A stretch of DNA of 64,000 nt from DASSQJ01 sp963772645 (GTDB taxonomy: Bacteria > Actinomycetota > Actinomycetes > Actinomycetales > Dermatophilaceae), in assembly GCA_963772645.1 (NCBI GenBank), contig CAVYYD010000001.1, positions 62,001-126,000 on the forward strand, written 5' to 3'. The first letter of the stretch is position 1. Every line of letters starts with the position of its first letter. The notes beneath the pieces are model-generated. The model saw nothing but the letters and a program-made list of their open reading frames with translations, searched no databases and had not been told where the DNA came from. This document shows, one piece after another, positions 26,926 through 34,998 of this stretch. Position numbers and translations under genes: made by a program.

Positions 26926-28158
26926 CTAGGAGGAGGCCCGACCCGCAGACGCCGATCCGGTGCGGCGCAGGGCGAGCTCCGCGAGCGCGGCCGCGACGTC
27001 GGGGACGACCGCATCGTCGAAGGCTGCGCGCGGGGAGTGGTTGTCCTCCGCCTGCTCGTGGTCGGCCACCGCGCACGCGCTGACGAAGAGGTAGGCGCCC
27101 GGGACCTCCTCGAGGACGAACGACATGTCCTCGGACCCCATCTCCGGGAACGGCATGTCCGCCCACCGCGCCGGACCGAAGAGGTCCGTCACCGCCTCTC
27201 GCGCGACGGCGAACTCGGCCTCGTCGTTGACCGTCACGGGGTAGCCGTGGTCCACCACCACCTCCGCCGTGAGCGCGTGGGCGCCGGCCACGCCGTCGCA
27301 GACCCGCCGGATGACGTCGAGGGCGAGCGTCCGGTGCTCCGCCGAGAGCGCGCGTACCGTCAGCTCGATCTCCGCCCGGTCGGGGATGATGTTGTTCCTC
27401 GTCCCGGCCGCGATGCGCCCCGCGGTGACGACGACCGGGTCGAAGACGTCGAAACGACGGGTCACCGCGCTCTGCAGCGCGAGGACGATCTCGCAGGCCA
27501 CGGGTACCGGGTCCAGGGCCCGGTGCGGCGCGGACCCGTGCCCCCCGCGGCCCCTGACCGTGACGTGTACCTCGTCGGCCGAGGCCATGATCGGTCCCGG
27601 CCGCCCCCACCAGACGCCGAACGGGTGCTCCGCCGACGACACGTGGATCGCGTACGCCGCGTCGACCCTGCGTCCCGCAACCTTGAGCAGGCCCTCCCGG
27701 AGCATCGGCTCCGCTCCCCCGGGGCCCTCCTCCGCCGGCTGGAACATCAGGACGACGTCGCCGGCCAGCTCGGCCCGGCGCTCGGTCAGGATGCGGGCCG
27801 CGCCCACGAGTGCAGCGACATGGAGGTCGTGCCCGCACGCGTGCATCGTCCCCGGTCGCTGCGAGGCATAGTCGACGTCGACCTCCTCGGTGACGGGCAG
27901 GGCATCCATGTCGGCGCGCAGCAGAACCACGGGTCGCTCGCCCGCGGTACCCCCACCGGATGCCCCGCGGACGACCGCCACGACCGAGCTCAGCGACTCC
28001 GACGTCGTGACCTCGAGGTCGAGCCCGGAGAGCGACTCGAGCACGGCGGCCCGGGTGCCCGGGAGGTGTAGCCCGACCTCCGGCGCGCGGTGGAGGCGCC
28101 GCCGCAGGGACACCAGGTCGGGAGCGATGCGGTGGGCGATCTCGATCGAGCCGGTCAT
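26926..28158 (-). CDS. M20 family metallopeptidase / amidohydrolase
   Basis: Cytosolic zinc hydrolase of 410 residues of the M20D type (hippurate hydrolase/IAA-amino acid hydrolase like). Visible motifs are LLRADMDALPV, MHACGHDLHVAAL (metal-binding), FQPAEEGPGGAEPML (catalytic Glu and metal ligand), GGHGSAPHRALDPV (dimerisation/active site) and MGSEDMSFVLEEVPG near the end. It hydrolyses N-acyl or amide bonds; the real substrate is not known. The ATG at 28158 has GAGGA upstream. It stands alone between tRNA-Arg and orn. Confidence 0.93.
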   Translation of the reverse strand: MTGSIEIAHRIAPDLVSLRRRLHRAPEVGLHLPGTRAAVLESLSGLDLEVTTSESLSSVVAVVRGASGGGTAGERPVVLLRADMDALPVTEEVDVDYASQRPGTMHACGHDLHVAALVGAARILTERRAELAGDVVLMFQPAEEGPGGAEPMLREGLLKVAGRRVDAAYAIHVSSAEHPFGVWWGRPGPIMASADEVHVTVRGRGGHGSAPHRALDPVPVACEIVLALQSAVTRRFDVFDPVVVTAGRIAAGTRNNIIPDRAEIELTVRALSAEHRTLALDVIRRVCDGVAGAHALTAEVVVDHGYPVTVNDEAEFAVAREAVTDLFGPARWADMPFPEMGSEDMSFVLEEVPGAYLFVSACAVADHEQAEDNHSPRAAFDDAVVPDVAAALAELALRRTGSASAGRASS

Positions 28159-28333
28159 GCCCCGGATCCTCGCATCCGGGCCAGGGGCGGCAGCGGCTCG
28201 ACGCACCGGCGGCCCGACCGGCCCCTCGACAGGGCCCCGAGCGCGCTCGACGGGGGGAGCCGTGAGGGCCCATCTTGGGCGGTGACCCGCGTCGCATGTG
28301 CACGAAGCCGGGCCGGTCCGCCGGAGCCGCGCT

Positions 28334-28339
28334 TAGCAT
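28334..28339 (+). promoter_or_regulatory. candidate -10 box for leaderless orn mRNA
   Basis: TAGCAT, then GTCCGA, then the ATG of orn at 28346. No purine-rich ribosome site fits in this spacing, so transcription probably begins at the start codon. Confidence 0.5.
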
Positions 28340-28345
28340 GTCCGA

Positions 28346-29047
28346 ATGTCCTCCCCCTCCAGCGACCGCGCGCTCACCGACCGCATCGTCTGGATCGACT
28401 GCGAGATGACCGGGCTCTCGCTCGAGCACGACGCACTGGTCGAGGTCGCCGCCCTCGTCACCGACTTCGAGCTCAACGTCCTCGGGGAGGGCGTCGATGT
28501 CGTCATCCGGCCGCCACGAGAGGCTCTGGACCAGATGGGCGACTTCGTCCGGGAGATGCACACGACCTCCGGCCTGCTCGAGGAGATGGAGAGCGGGGTC
28601 AGCCTCGAGGAGGCGGAGCGGCTCGTGCTGGAGTACGTCCGTGAGTGGGTTCCCGAGGCGGGCAAGGCCCCGCTCGGCGGGAACACCGTGGCCACCGACC
28701 GGGCGTTCCTCCTGCGGGACATGCCCGAGCTCGAGGCTCACCTGCACTACCGGATCATCGACGTCTCCTCCATCAAGGAGCTCTCCCGGCGCTGGTACCC
28801 GCGGGCGTACTTCGCCGCCCCGACCAAGACCGGGGGGCACCGGGCCCTCGCCGACATCCGTGAGTCGATCGCCGAGCTGCGCTACTACCGCGAGGCCGTC
28901 TTCCTCGAGTCGCCGGGCCGGCCCACCGACGAGCTCCGCAGCCTCGCGGCCCGGCACGTCGTCGACCACGGGTCCCTGCCGGCTGGGGACCGGGTCCGAG
29001 CGGGCGGCGGCGACGACGGGGAGGCGGTCCGGAGCACCACCTCGTAA
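28346..29047 (+). CDS. orn: oligoribonuclease
   Basis: DEDDh 3'-5' exonuclease of 233 residues that degrades 2-5 nucleotide RNAs and pGpG. The four catalytic positions are visible: IVWIDCEMTGL (Asp, Glu), GNTVATDRAFL (Asp) and HRALADIRESI (His, Asp). Bacterial Orn is usually ~180-215 residues; the extra ~30 residues here are a Gly/Arg-rich disordered tail common in actinobacteria. Essential or near-essential in many relatives. It is followed by tRNA-His, with no sign of shared regulation. Confidence 0.97.
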   Translation: MSSPSSDRALTDRIVWIDCEMTGLSLEHDALVEVAALVTDFELNVLGEGVDVVIRPPREALDQMGDFVREMHTTSGLLEEMESGVSLEEAERLVLEYVREWVPEAGKAPLGGNTVATDRAFLLRDMPELEAHLHYRIIDVSSIKELSRRWYPRAYFAAPTKTGGHRALADIRESIAELRYYREAVFLESPGRPTDELRSLAARHVVDHGSLPAGDRVRAGGGDDGEAVRSTTS

Positions 29048-29108
29048 CGGGTACGATGGTCCGCGCTGCGGGCGCACGACATCCACGAGATGGCATGCGC
29101 CCGCCGCG

Positions 29109-29184
29109 GTGGGTGTAGCTCAGCTGGTAGAGCACCTGGTTGTGGTCCAGGGGGCCGCGGGTTCAAGTCCCGTCACTCACCCCA
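29109..29184 (+). tRNA. tRNA-His (anticodon GTG), CCA encoded
   Basis: Acceptor GTGGGTG pairs with CACTCAC, the anticodon stem-loop is CCTGG-TTGTGGT-CCAGG, and the T loop is TTCAAGT. The extra G at -1 (29108) and C73 typical of tRNA-His are present, followed by CCA. Confidence 0.96.
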
Positions 29185-29187
29185 CCT

Positions 29188-29214
29188 CCGCCCCCGGCCT
29201 CTGGCCGGGGGCGG
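29188..29214 (+). terminator. GC-rich hairpin after tRNA-His
   Basis: Perfect 11-base stem (29189-29199 with 29203-29213) with a three-base TCT loop, 4 bases after the tRNA CCA. There is no U-tract, as is usual for actinobacterial terminators. It probably ends the tRNA-His transcript and may also act on the convergent glycosyltransferase gene. Confidence 0.6.
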
Positions 29215-29225
29215 GCCGCCCGAAC

Positions 29226-30299
29226 TCACCGGCCGACGAGCTCGCGAACCGCCTCCCGCACGTCGGTCCACATCCCCGGGTAGGCGAACTGCTGCACCAC
29301 GGTCCGGCGCGCCTCGGCGCCGACCCGGTTCCGCAGGTCCTCGTCGCTCAGGGCGCGGGCGAGCACCTCTGCCACCCCTGCCGGGTCCGACAGCGGCATC
29401 GTCAGCGCCGTCCGGCCGGGATCCACGTAGTCGCGCATCGCCGGGGTGTCCGTGACGGCCACGCACGCGCCGGCCGCGGACGCCTCGAGCAGGACGCTCT
29501 GACCCGTCGGATAGGCGAGCTCGTAGGTGGGTACCGCCACCACTCGGGCCGAGCGCAACCAGCGCACGTAGTCGTCGCCATGCGCCATCGGCTCGAGACG
29601 GACGTTCGGTGGCAGGCTCGCGGGGTCAAGGCGACCCGGCGTCGTGAGGATGTGGAAGGCGGCATCCGGGAGCTGTCGGGCGGCCTCGAGCAGGGTCACG
29701 AAGTCGCGTCCACGGTCCAGACCGATCGCGACGACGTCCTGGTCGCGCGGTACCTCGGGGTCGGGACTGCACCACCGCGCGTCCACCGAGAACCGCAGCG
29801 GTTGCACGCGCTCCGCCGGGATACCGTGCTCGTCGAAGATCTCGACCTGGTTGCGGCTGAGCACGAACAGCCGATCCATGCCTGCGGCATCGCGGCGGAT
29901 GCGGTCCCGCTGCTCTCGGGTCCCCGTCCGCAGCTCCTCCGCCCACCAGCAGGAGAGGACGAGCAGGGGCGTGCCGCGCATCGGCCAGAGCCCGCCGGCG
30001 CGTAGTCGCGATGCGAAGGCACCCTCCCGTTCGAGGAAGGCGAAGACCGCATCGGCCGATGCTGCGGCGCGCGCTGCACGCACAGTTCGGTCGACCGCCA
30101 GACCGCTGCGGTGCTCGACGACGTCCCGGACCTTGCGGTGCACTCGACTCCGCGCCGGCTCCACGCGCAGGAGCTGCAGGCCGTCACCGTGGAGGAACTC
30201 GGCGCCGTAAGCGAGCGGATGCCGCGGAGAGTCCCCCCGCACGCTTCGGTGGCCACCCTCGTCGCCATTCTCGAAGAGCCCGAGCACGCGGATCGACAT
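29226..30299 (-). CDS. glycosyltransferase, GT-B fold (family 4-like)
   Basis: Protein of 357 residues. The C-terminal donor domain is recognisable: DVVAIGLDRGRDFVTLLEAA, FHILTTPGRLDP, VPTYELAYPTGQSVLLEASAAG (GT4 region with the conserved acidic residue) and AVTDTPAMRDYV. The N-terminal domain is divergent, but VFAFLEREGAFASRL and DRLFVLSRNQVEIFDEHG fit a GT-B acceptor half. TAGGTT at 30306-30311 lies 6 bases before the ATG, with no ribosome site, so it is probably leaderless. A lone gene between tRNA-His and the CopC-like gene; acceptor unknown. Confidence 0.82.
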   Translation of the reverse strand: MSIRVLGLFENGDEGGHRSVRGDSPRHPLAYGAEFLHGDGLQLLRVEPARSRVHRKVRDVVEHRSGLAVDRTVRAARAAASADAVFAFLEREGAFASRLRAGGLWPMRGTPLLVLSCWWAEELRTGTREQRDRIRRDAAGMDRLFVLSRNQVEIFDEHGIPAERVQPLRFSVDARWCSPDPEVPRDQDVVAIGLDRGRDFVTLLEAARQLPDAAFHILTTPGRLDPASLPPNVRLEPMAHGDDYVRWLRSARVVAVPTYELAYPTGQSVLLEASAAGACVAVTDTPAMRDYVDPGRTALTMPLSDPAGVAEVLARALSDEDLRNRVGAEARRTVVQQFAYPGMWTDVREAVRELVGR

Positions 30300-30305
30300 A
30301 CCGCA

Positions 30306-30311
30306 AACCTA
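30306..30311 (-). promoter_or_regulatory. candidate -10 box, leaderless glycosyltransferase mRNA
   Basis: TAGGTT on the minus strand, spacer TGCGGT, then ATG at 30299. Confidence 0.4.
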
Positions 30312-30387
30312 GCGGCGGGCCCGGGCGCCCCGGCGCCCCGGCCCAGGCCCCGCAAGAGCGAAAGGGCTTGTTTGGGAGGATGGGAAC

Positions 30388-31008
30388 ATGCGTCCTCGCC
30401 GAAGCGTCCTCGCCGTCCTCGCCTGCGTGGTGGCAGCCCTGGCGTCCGCCACTGGCGCGGTGCCGGCAGGGGCGGCCGTCCCGACGCACGCCCAGCTCGT
30501 CTCGACAACCCCGGGCGACGGGGACACGGTCGAGTCCGTCGCCGCGGTCACCCTGACCTTCAGCGAGGACATCAACGGCAAGTTCCTCCAGGTCCGGGTC
30601 GAGGGCCAGGACGGCTCGGAGACGGACGGCAGCCCGACCGCCGACGGGCACGTCGTGACCCAGCCGCTGGCCGCCGACCTGCCCGCCGGTGAGCACCAGG
30701 TCACCTACCGGGTCGTCAGCGTGGACGGGCATCCCGTGTCCGGCACGTTCACGTTCACGACGACCCAGTCACCGAGTGCGACGCAGACCTCCACCGCGCC
30801 CACCCCGTCGGCGAGCTCCTCGACCACCCCACCCGCCGTCTCCAGCCCCGGCCCGAGCCCCTCGCCCGTGTCCACGGCCACCGCGTCCGAGGGCGTCCCC
30901 AGCTGGGTGGTGCCCGCCGTCATCGGGCTGCTCGTCCTGGTCCTGGTCGCGGCCGGCTTCCTGCTCGCGCGCCCCCGCCGCGGTCCCGACGAGGGCTCTG
31001 CCGGCTGA
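30388..31008 (+). CDS. CopC-domain copper-binding protein, membrane anchored
   Basis: Exported protein of 206 residues. A signal peptide (MRPRRSVLAVLACVVAALAS...) ends near residue 29. A ~95-residue CopC beta sandwich follows, with HAQLVSTTPGDGDTV near the mature N-terminus and a late SVDGHPVSGTFTF; the two His residues are the usual Cu(II) ligands. Next comes a ~45-residue Ser/Thr/Pro linker, then a C-terminal membrane helix (VVPAVIGLLVLVLVAAGFLL) with a basic tail. It probably displays a copper-binding domain outside the membrane. No CopD/YcnJ partner is adjacent. GGGAGGA precedes the ATG. Confidence 0.9.
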   Translation: MRPRRSVLAVLACVVAALASATGAVPAGAAVPTHAQLVSTTPGDGDTVESVAAVTLTFSEDINGKFLQVRVEGQDGSETDGSPTADGHVVTQPLAADLPAGEHQVTYRVVSVDGHPVSGTFTFTTTQSPSATQTSTAPTPSASSSTTPPAVSSPGPSPSPVSTATASEGVPSWVVPAVIGLLVLVLVAAGFLLARPRRGPDEGSAG

Positions 31009-31060
31009 CCGGCCGGAGATTTCACGCGAGGCCCGCGGGGCTGATAGCGTCTTCCCTCGC

Positions 31061-31136
<76 letters not shown>

Positions 31137-31151
31137 CCGCTCACCGAGCAC

Positions 31152-31177
31152 GAGGCTCCCCGACGACGGGGAGCCTC
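31152..31177 (+). terminator. hairpin terminator after tRNA-Lys
   Basis: Perfect 11-base stem (31152-31162 with 31167-31177) and a four-base ACGA loop, 15 bases after the tRNA. It is followed by a C/T-rich stretch rather than a U-tract. Confidence 0.65.
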
Positions 31178-31209
31178 TCCCGTCTCCGGACCGCCGCACG
31201 GGAGGGACC

Positions 31210-32154
31210 ATGGAGCAACCGCGACCGCGGGCCTCCGTCGTCGTCCCCTCGCGCGGCGGCGCGTCCCGGCTCCCGCGGCTCCTCGGTCTTCTCGCGGCCC
31301 AGGACGAACCCGACTTCGAGGTGGTGGTCGTGGTCGACGGCGACGTCGACGGGTCCGCTCAGGTCCTGGCCGCGGATGGCCACGACCTGCGCCTGGTCAC
31401 CGAGGTCTTCCCGGAGAACCGCGGCCGCTCGGCGGCTCTCAACGCGGGGTTCGCCCTGGCCTCGGGCGAGCTCCTCATCCGCTGCGACGACGACCTCGAA
31501 CCGGCGTCCGACTTCGTCTCCGGGCACCTCGCGGGCCACGACGGTCGCGACGTCGGCGTCGTGGGGCTGTACCGCAACGTCTTCCCCGACACCGCGTACG
31601 CCACCGCCTATGGACGGCGCGCGGACCGGTCGTTCCGTGGCGAGGCGTATGCCGTCGACCCGTCCACGCGGTGGAGGTACTGGGCCGGGAACGTCTCGGT
31701 CACCCGGGAGGCCTACCACGAGGTGGGCCCCTACGACACCCGCTACCGCGCGTACGGGTGGGAGGACGTCGACTGGGGGTACCGCCTCCACCGCACCGGG
31801 CGCGCCGTCGTGCTGGACGAGGGGCTCGAGACGACCCACCGGCTCGTCGCGACGACGACGCGCTCCCGGGTGCAACGCGCGTTCTACAGCGGGGCAGCGA
31901 AGTGCCTCTTCGACGCCAAGCACGGTGCGGGCGTGCTGCCGGCAGCCGATCCGGCAGGCCCATGGGGCCTGGCGGTCCGCTCCACCGGCCGGCTCCTCGG
32001 CGAGGGTGGCCTCGGGCGGGCCGCCGGCCTCGTCGACCGCACGCTGCCGTTGCTCCCAGAGCCGGTAGGGCGCAAGGCGGTGGCGCTGCTCGTGGAGTCG
32101 GGACAGCTCGCCGGCCACCGGGTGGCGTCGGTGTCGGATCCCGAGTCGCTCTGA
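31210..32154 (+). CDS. family 2 glycosyltransferase
   Basis: Protein of 314 residues with a GT-A core: ASVVVPSRGGASRLPRLLG, VVVDGDVDGS, ENRGRSAALNAGFALASGE and the metal-binding LIRCDDDLEP. The acceptor-side motif GWEDVDWGYRLHR (ED near residue 198) is typical of galactosyl/rhamnosyl-type GT2 enzymes. The ATG at 31210 has GGAGGG upstream. A longer reading frame would begin inside tRNA-Lys and is rejected. Not part of an operon: preceded by the tRNA terminator and convergent with the GroES-like gene. Confidence 0.88.
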   Translation: MEQPRPRASVVVPSRGGASRLPRLLGLLAAQDEPDFEVVVVVDGDVDGSAQVLAADGHDLRLVTEVFPENRGRSAALNAGFALASGELLIRCDDDLEPASDFVSGHLAGHDGRDVGVVGLYRNVFPDTAYATAYGRRADRSFRGEAYAVDPSTRWRYWAGNVSVTREAYHEVGPYDTRYRAYGWEDVDWGYRLHRTGRAVVLDEGLETTHRLVATTTRSRVQRAFYSGAAKCLFDAKHGAGVLPAADPAGPWGLAVRSTGRLLGEGGLGRAAGLVDRTLPLLPEPVGRKAVALLVESGQLAGHRVASVSDPESL

Positions 32155-32161
32155 TCGCTGG

Positions 32162-32503
32162 TCAGAGGTAGAGCCCGGTGTTGCCCTCCTGGACACGCGA
32201 CGCCGCCACGGCGTGCAGGTCGCGCTCGCGGAGCAGCACATAGTCCTTGACGCCGATCTCGACCTCGGCCCGGTCCTCGGGGTCGAACAGGACCCGGTCG
32301 CCGACCTCCACCTGGCGGACGTTGGGTCCGGTCGCGACGACCCCACCCCACGAGAGACGCTTGCCGACGCTCGCGGTGGCCGGGATGACGATGCCGCCGC
32401 CGGAGCGGCGTTCCCCCGACTCGCCCTCGAGGCTCACGAGGACACGGTCGTGCAGCATCCGGATCGGGAGGCGGCTGCGCGGCTCCCTGGCGGCCTCCCG
32501 CAC
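32162..32503 (-). CDS. GroES-like co-chaperonin family protein
   Basis: Protein of 113 residues with the Cpn10 fold pattern: IRMLHDRVLVSLEG, then a mobile-loop-like GGGIVIPATASVGKRLSWG, VVATGPNVRQVEVGDRVLFD and a last strand YVLLRERDLHAV. A ~15-residue basic N-terminal extension precedes the fold when the GTG at 32503 is used. The extension could be trimmed if the ATG at 32458 is the start. No groEL is nearby and it sits with a DUF3618 protein and a peroxidase, so it is a second, specialised co-chaperonin rather than the main GroES. The final LYL tail is unusual. Confidence 0.85.
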   Translation of the reverse strand: MREAAREPRSRLPIRMLHDRVLVSLEGESGERRSGGGIVIPATASVGKRLSWGGVVATGPNVRQVEVGDRVLFDPEDRAEVEIGVKDYVLLRERDLHAVAASRVQEGNTGLYL

Positions 32504-32504
32504 C

Positions 32505-32789
32505 TCAGTGCCGGCGCAGGCGCCGGTAGAGGACGAACCCTCCGACGACGGCGACGACGGCGATGACCGCGGCCAGCCGCTCGACACGCAGCTCGCCCTC
32601 GGGTGTGGTGGCCACGTCGGCGAACCGGGCCTTGGCGGCCTCCGTCTGGCGCTGGAGGAGGGCCTTGGGGCTGGCCCGCTCGACGAGCTCGTCGATGGTG
32701 CTCGCCAAGCGCTCGCGCCGGGCGGTCAGCTCGGCGTCGAGATCCTGGATCGAGGGGGTGGCCGTGCTCGCGGGGGTGTTCTGGCTCAT
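32505..32789 (-). CDS. DUF3618 domain membrane protein
   Basis: Small protein of 94 residues. A soluble alpha-helical N-terminal part includes LDAELTARRERLASTIDELVERASPK, split here as the DUF3618 core with its R-x-x-L repeat. It ends in a single membrane helix (LAAVIAVVAVVGGFVLY) and a basic tail. Function unknown. It is common in actinobacteria near stress proteins. It lies between the GroES-like gene (1 base apart) and bcp (7 bases apart), so the three form one operon. Confidence 0.85.
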   Translation of the reverse strand: MSQNTPASTATPSIQDLDAELTARRERLASTIDELVERASPKALLQRQTEAAKARFADVATTPEGELRVERLAAVIAVVAVVGGFVLYRRLRRH

Positions 32790-32796
32790 GAGGTCC

Positions 32797-33267
32797 TCAC
32801 TGGAGTCCGAGGTCGCGGCGGAGCTTGGCGACGTGTCCCGTGGCCTTGACGTTGTACCAGGCGTGGCTCACCGTGCCGTACTCGTCGACCACGACCGTGC
32901 TGCGGATGACCCCCTGAACCGTCTTGCCGTACAGCTTCTTCTCACCGAACGCACCCCACGCTGACAGGACCGACCTGTCGGTGTCGGAGAGCAGCGGGAT
33001 CCGCAGGTGGTCGCGCTCACGGAACTTCGCGAGCTTGGCCGGTGTGTCGGGAGAGATACCGAGCACGGTGTAGCCGTCCCGCTCGAGGGAGTCCAGCGAC
33101 TCGCTGAAGTCGCAGGCCTGCGTCGTGCAGCCGGGGGTCATGGCAGCCGGGTAGAAGTAGACGATCACCTTCCGGCCGCGCAGTTCGCCGAGCGTGACAT
33201 TCTTCCCGGTGTCGTCGGGCAGCGTGAAGTCTGGGGCGGCGTCGCCCGGCTCAAGCCGGTCACCCAC
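32797..33267 (-). CDS. bcp: thioredoxin-dependent thiol peroxidase (Bcp/PrxQ)
   Basis: Peroxiredoxin of 156 residues that reduces hydroperoxides with thioredoxin. APDFTLPDDTG and KVIVYFYPAAMTPGCTTQAC are diagnostic. Cys47 (in TPGCT) is the peroxidatic residue and Cys52, five residues on, the resolving one, as in PrxQ. The length is normal. The GTG at 33267 has AGGAGG upstream; the longer frame begins inside tRNA-Leu and is rejected. First gene of the bcp-DUF3618-GroES-like operon, suggesting an oxidative/protein-stress theme. Confidence 0.95.
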   Translation of the reverse strand: MGDRLEPGDAAPDFTLPDDTGKNVTLGELRGRKVIVYFYPAAMTPGCTTQACDFSESLDSLERDGYTVLGISPDTPAKLAKFRERDHLRIPLLSDTDRSVLSAWGAFGEKKLYGKTVQGVIRSTVVVDEYGTVSHAWYNVKATGHVAKLRRDLGLQ

Positions 33268-33350
33268 GGCATCCTCCTCGTCTCGGTGGTGGTACCGCCA
33301 ACCTACCGTGATGGGTACCGGAGTGGTCGGGCGCAGTGCGCCGGGGAGAG

Positions 33351-33432
33351 TGCGCAAGGCGGGACTCGAACCCGCACACCCGAAGGCACCAGGACCTAAA
33401 CCTGGCGCGTCTGCCAGTTCCGCCACTTGCGC
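33351..33432 (-). tRNA. tRNA-Leu (anticodon TAG)
   Basis: Acceptor GCGCAAG pairs with CTTGCGC. The anticodon stem-loop is CCAGG-TTTAGGT-CCTGG, followed by a long variable arm (GCCTTCGGGTG) as in class II tRNAs and a GGTTCGAGT T loop. Length 82 without CCA. Confidence 0.95.
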
Positions 33433-33455
33433 TGGTAGGGCCCTACTGTAGTGGC

Positions 33456-34300
33456 GTGCCCCTGATCGCCGACGCGAAGGCCAAGGTGCTGGGGGTCGTC
33501 CGACGGGGGCCCCGCACCATCCTATGGACTATCCGAACCACGGAGTCGGCAACATCCTGTACGGATGGATGCAAGCTCACCTTCGCCATGCCCAGGGATC
33601 AGACTGCCGAGCCCTGTTGACCTCGACAGGTCGTCGATGGCTGCCCCTATTGGGCGGAAGAGGAGACACACTGGTCCTCGACGAGCGGCAGGCAGGCTGA
33701 CCGACCGGCGCGAGCTCGGCGACTACTTCGCCTTCGGTGTCCACTACAGTCCGGCGGATCTTGAACGTTTCCTCGACGAAGTCGTGCTGCCGTCGCCGCT
33801 GTGCGACGAGAACGGGGCGACCCTCGTTCGGCGAGGACGACGTCGTGATCGTCGATTCGAGGGGTGACTATTGGTCGGTGCCGGCGTTCCGCCACCGATA
33901 CGCCTTCGACGTCAACGCCTATCTGCGAGAGGCGTTGGCTGCTCAGCGCGAGCAGTCGGGGCCCACGCCCCGGGTGCACGTCAGTATCGGACGGCACGAC
34001 TGGTGCCGCGACCATCTGGGTTGGATCGAGGCCGATGGCGCGCGGCTTACCTACGCTGAGCCCCGATCAGACTGCCCGCGACCACTTCGCGACGATGGCA
34101 GCGCGCGCCGCATCGTCGCGACGAACACCAGCTTCGGCTACTGGGGGGCTATGCAGGCCGACAGCGGCACATGGGGCCCGACCCATCGTTGTGGCGCCCG
34201 GTTTCACGCACGCGGACTGCCGGCGGCGAGGACGCCACTCCGTGGATGCCCGCTGGACGATCGCGAGCCGATCCCTGGGGCATGGGCGGCGCCTATCTCG
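33456..34300 (+). pseudogene. decayed glycosyltransferase-like gene (fucosyltransferase-like pattern)
   Basis: Pieces of one protein lie in order over several frames. They begin at a GTG at 33456 (VPLIADAKAKVLGVVRRGPR), continue with an ATG frame at 33524 (MDYPNHGVGNILYGWMQAHL), then LGDYFAFGVHYSPADLERFL, then DDVVIVDSRGDYWSVPAFRH, and end with RRIVATNTSFGYWGAMQAD. The GN-LY-W-AHLR start and NTSFGYWGA resemble alpha-1,2-fucosyltransferase-like (GT11) proteins, but this is a weak match by eye. At least four frame changes and an internal TGA (33698-33700) make it a true remnant, or a badly sequenced gene. The composition is less GC-rich than the surroundings. No other gene is seen up to rdgB at 34360. 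Confidence 0.55.
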
Positions 34301-34359
34301 TTCCGATGGCGTCGTGCTGGGACCGTCTCGGCAAGAGGACGGATTGGCAAGGCAGCAGC

Positions 34360-34998
34360 TCAGGAGACGAGTTGGGCACGCAGGGCACGACGGAGGGCGC
34401 GAAAGGCGGAGCCTCGGTGCGAGATCGCGTTCTTCTCCTCATCGCTGAGCTCCGCCAGCGTCCGCGTGTCCCCGTCAGGGACGAACACGGGGTCGTAGCC
34501 GAACCCGTTGCTCCCTCGGGGGACCCGGACAATGCGCCCGCTGACCCGGCCCTCGGCCGCCTCGACGCGTCCGTCCGGCATGGCGAGCACGGCCGCGCAG
34601 ACGAACGCGGCCCGTCGGTGCTCGTCCGGGACGTCGGCGATCTGCTCGAGGAGCAGCCTCAGGTTGGCTCGGTCGACCGCCTCCCGGCTCGCGCCCGGAC
34701 CCGCATGGGACCCCGACCACATCGCCGAGAACACCCCCGGCGAGCCGCCGAGCACCTCGACGGCAAGCCCCGAGTCATCGGCCACCGCAGGGAGCCCGGT
34801 GGCCCTGGCCAGGGCGACCGCCTTGAGCGTGGCGTTCCCGCGGAAGGTCACCTCGGTCTCGGGCACCTCCGGCGCCCCCTCGACGTCGGCGGCCCCGACG
34901 ACCTCGAGATCGAGCTCGTCGACGACGTCGGCGAGGATCTGGCGCAGCTCGTGGACCTTGTGCTCGTTGCGGGTCGCGAGGACGAGCCGCCGGCTCAC
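34360..34998 (-). CDS. rdgB: XTP/dITP diphosphatase (RdgB/HAM1 family)
   Basis: Protein of 212 residues that hydrolyses non-canonical purine triphosphates (dITP, XTP) to keep them out of DNA. Signature motifs are LVLATRNEHKVHEL at the start, a metal-site Glu in EVTFRGNATLKA, AVADDSGLAVEVLGG and FGYDPVFVPDG with SHRGSAFRAL at the end. The GTG start overlaps the rph stop as GTGA. The order murI - metallo-hydrolase - rph - rdgB is the same as in Mycobacterium (Rv1338-Rv1341), which supports both this call and the neighbours. Confidence 0.96.
   Translation of the reverse strand: MSRRLVLATRNEHKVHELRQILADVVDELDLEVVGAADVEGAPEVPETEVTFRGNATLKAVALARATGLPAVADDSGLAVEVLGGSPGVFSAMWSGSHAGPGASREAVDRANLRLLLEQIADVPDEHRRAAFVCAAVLAMPDGRVEAAEGRVSGRIVRVPRGSNGFGYDPVFVPDGDTRTLAELSDEEKNAISHRGSAFRALRRALRAQLVS

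Noticed and set aside
33268..33426. Start of bcp inside tRNA-Leu
   Set aside because: The extra residues come from tRNA sequence; the GTG at 33267 has AGGAGG and fits the family length.
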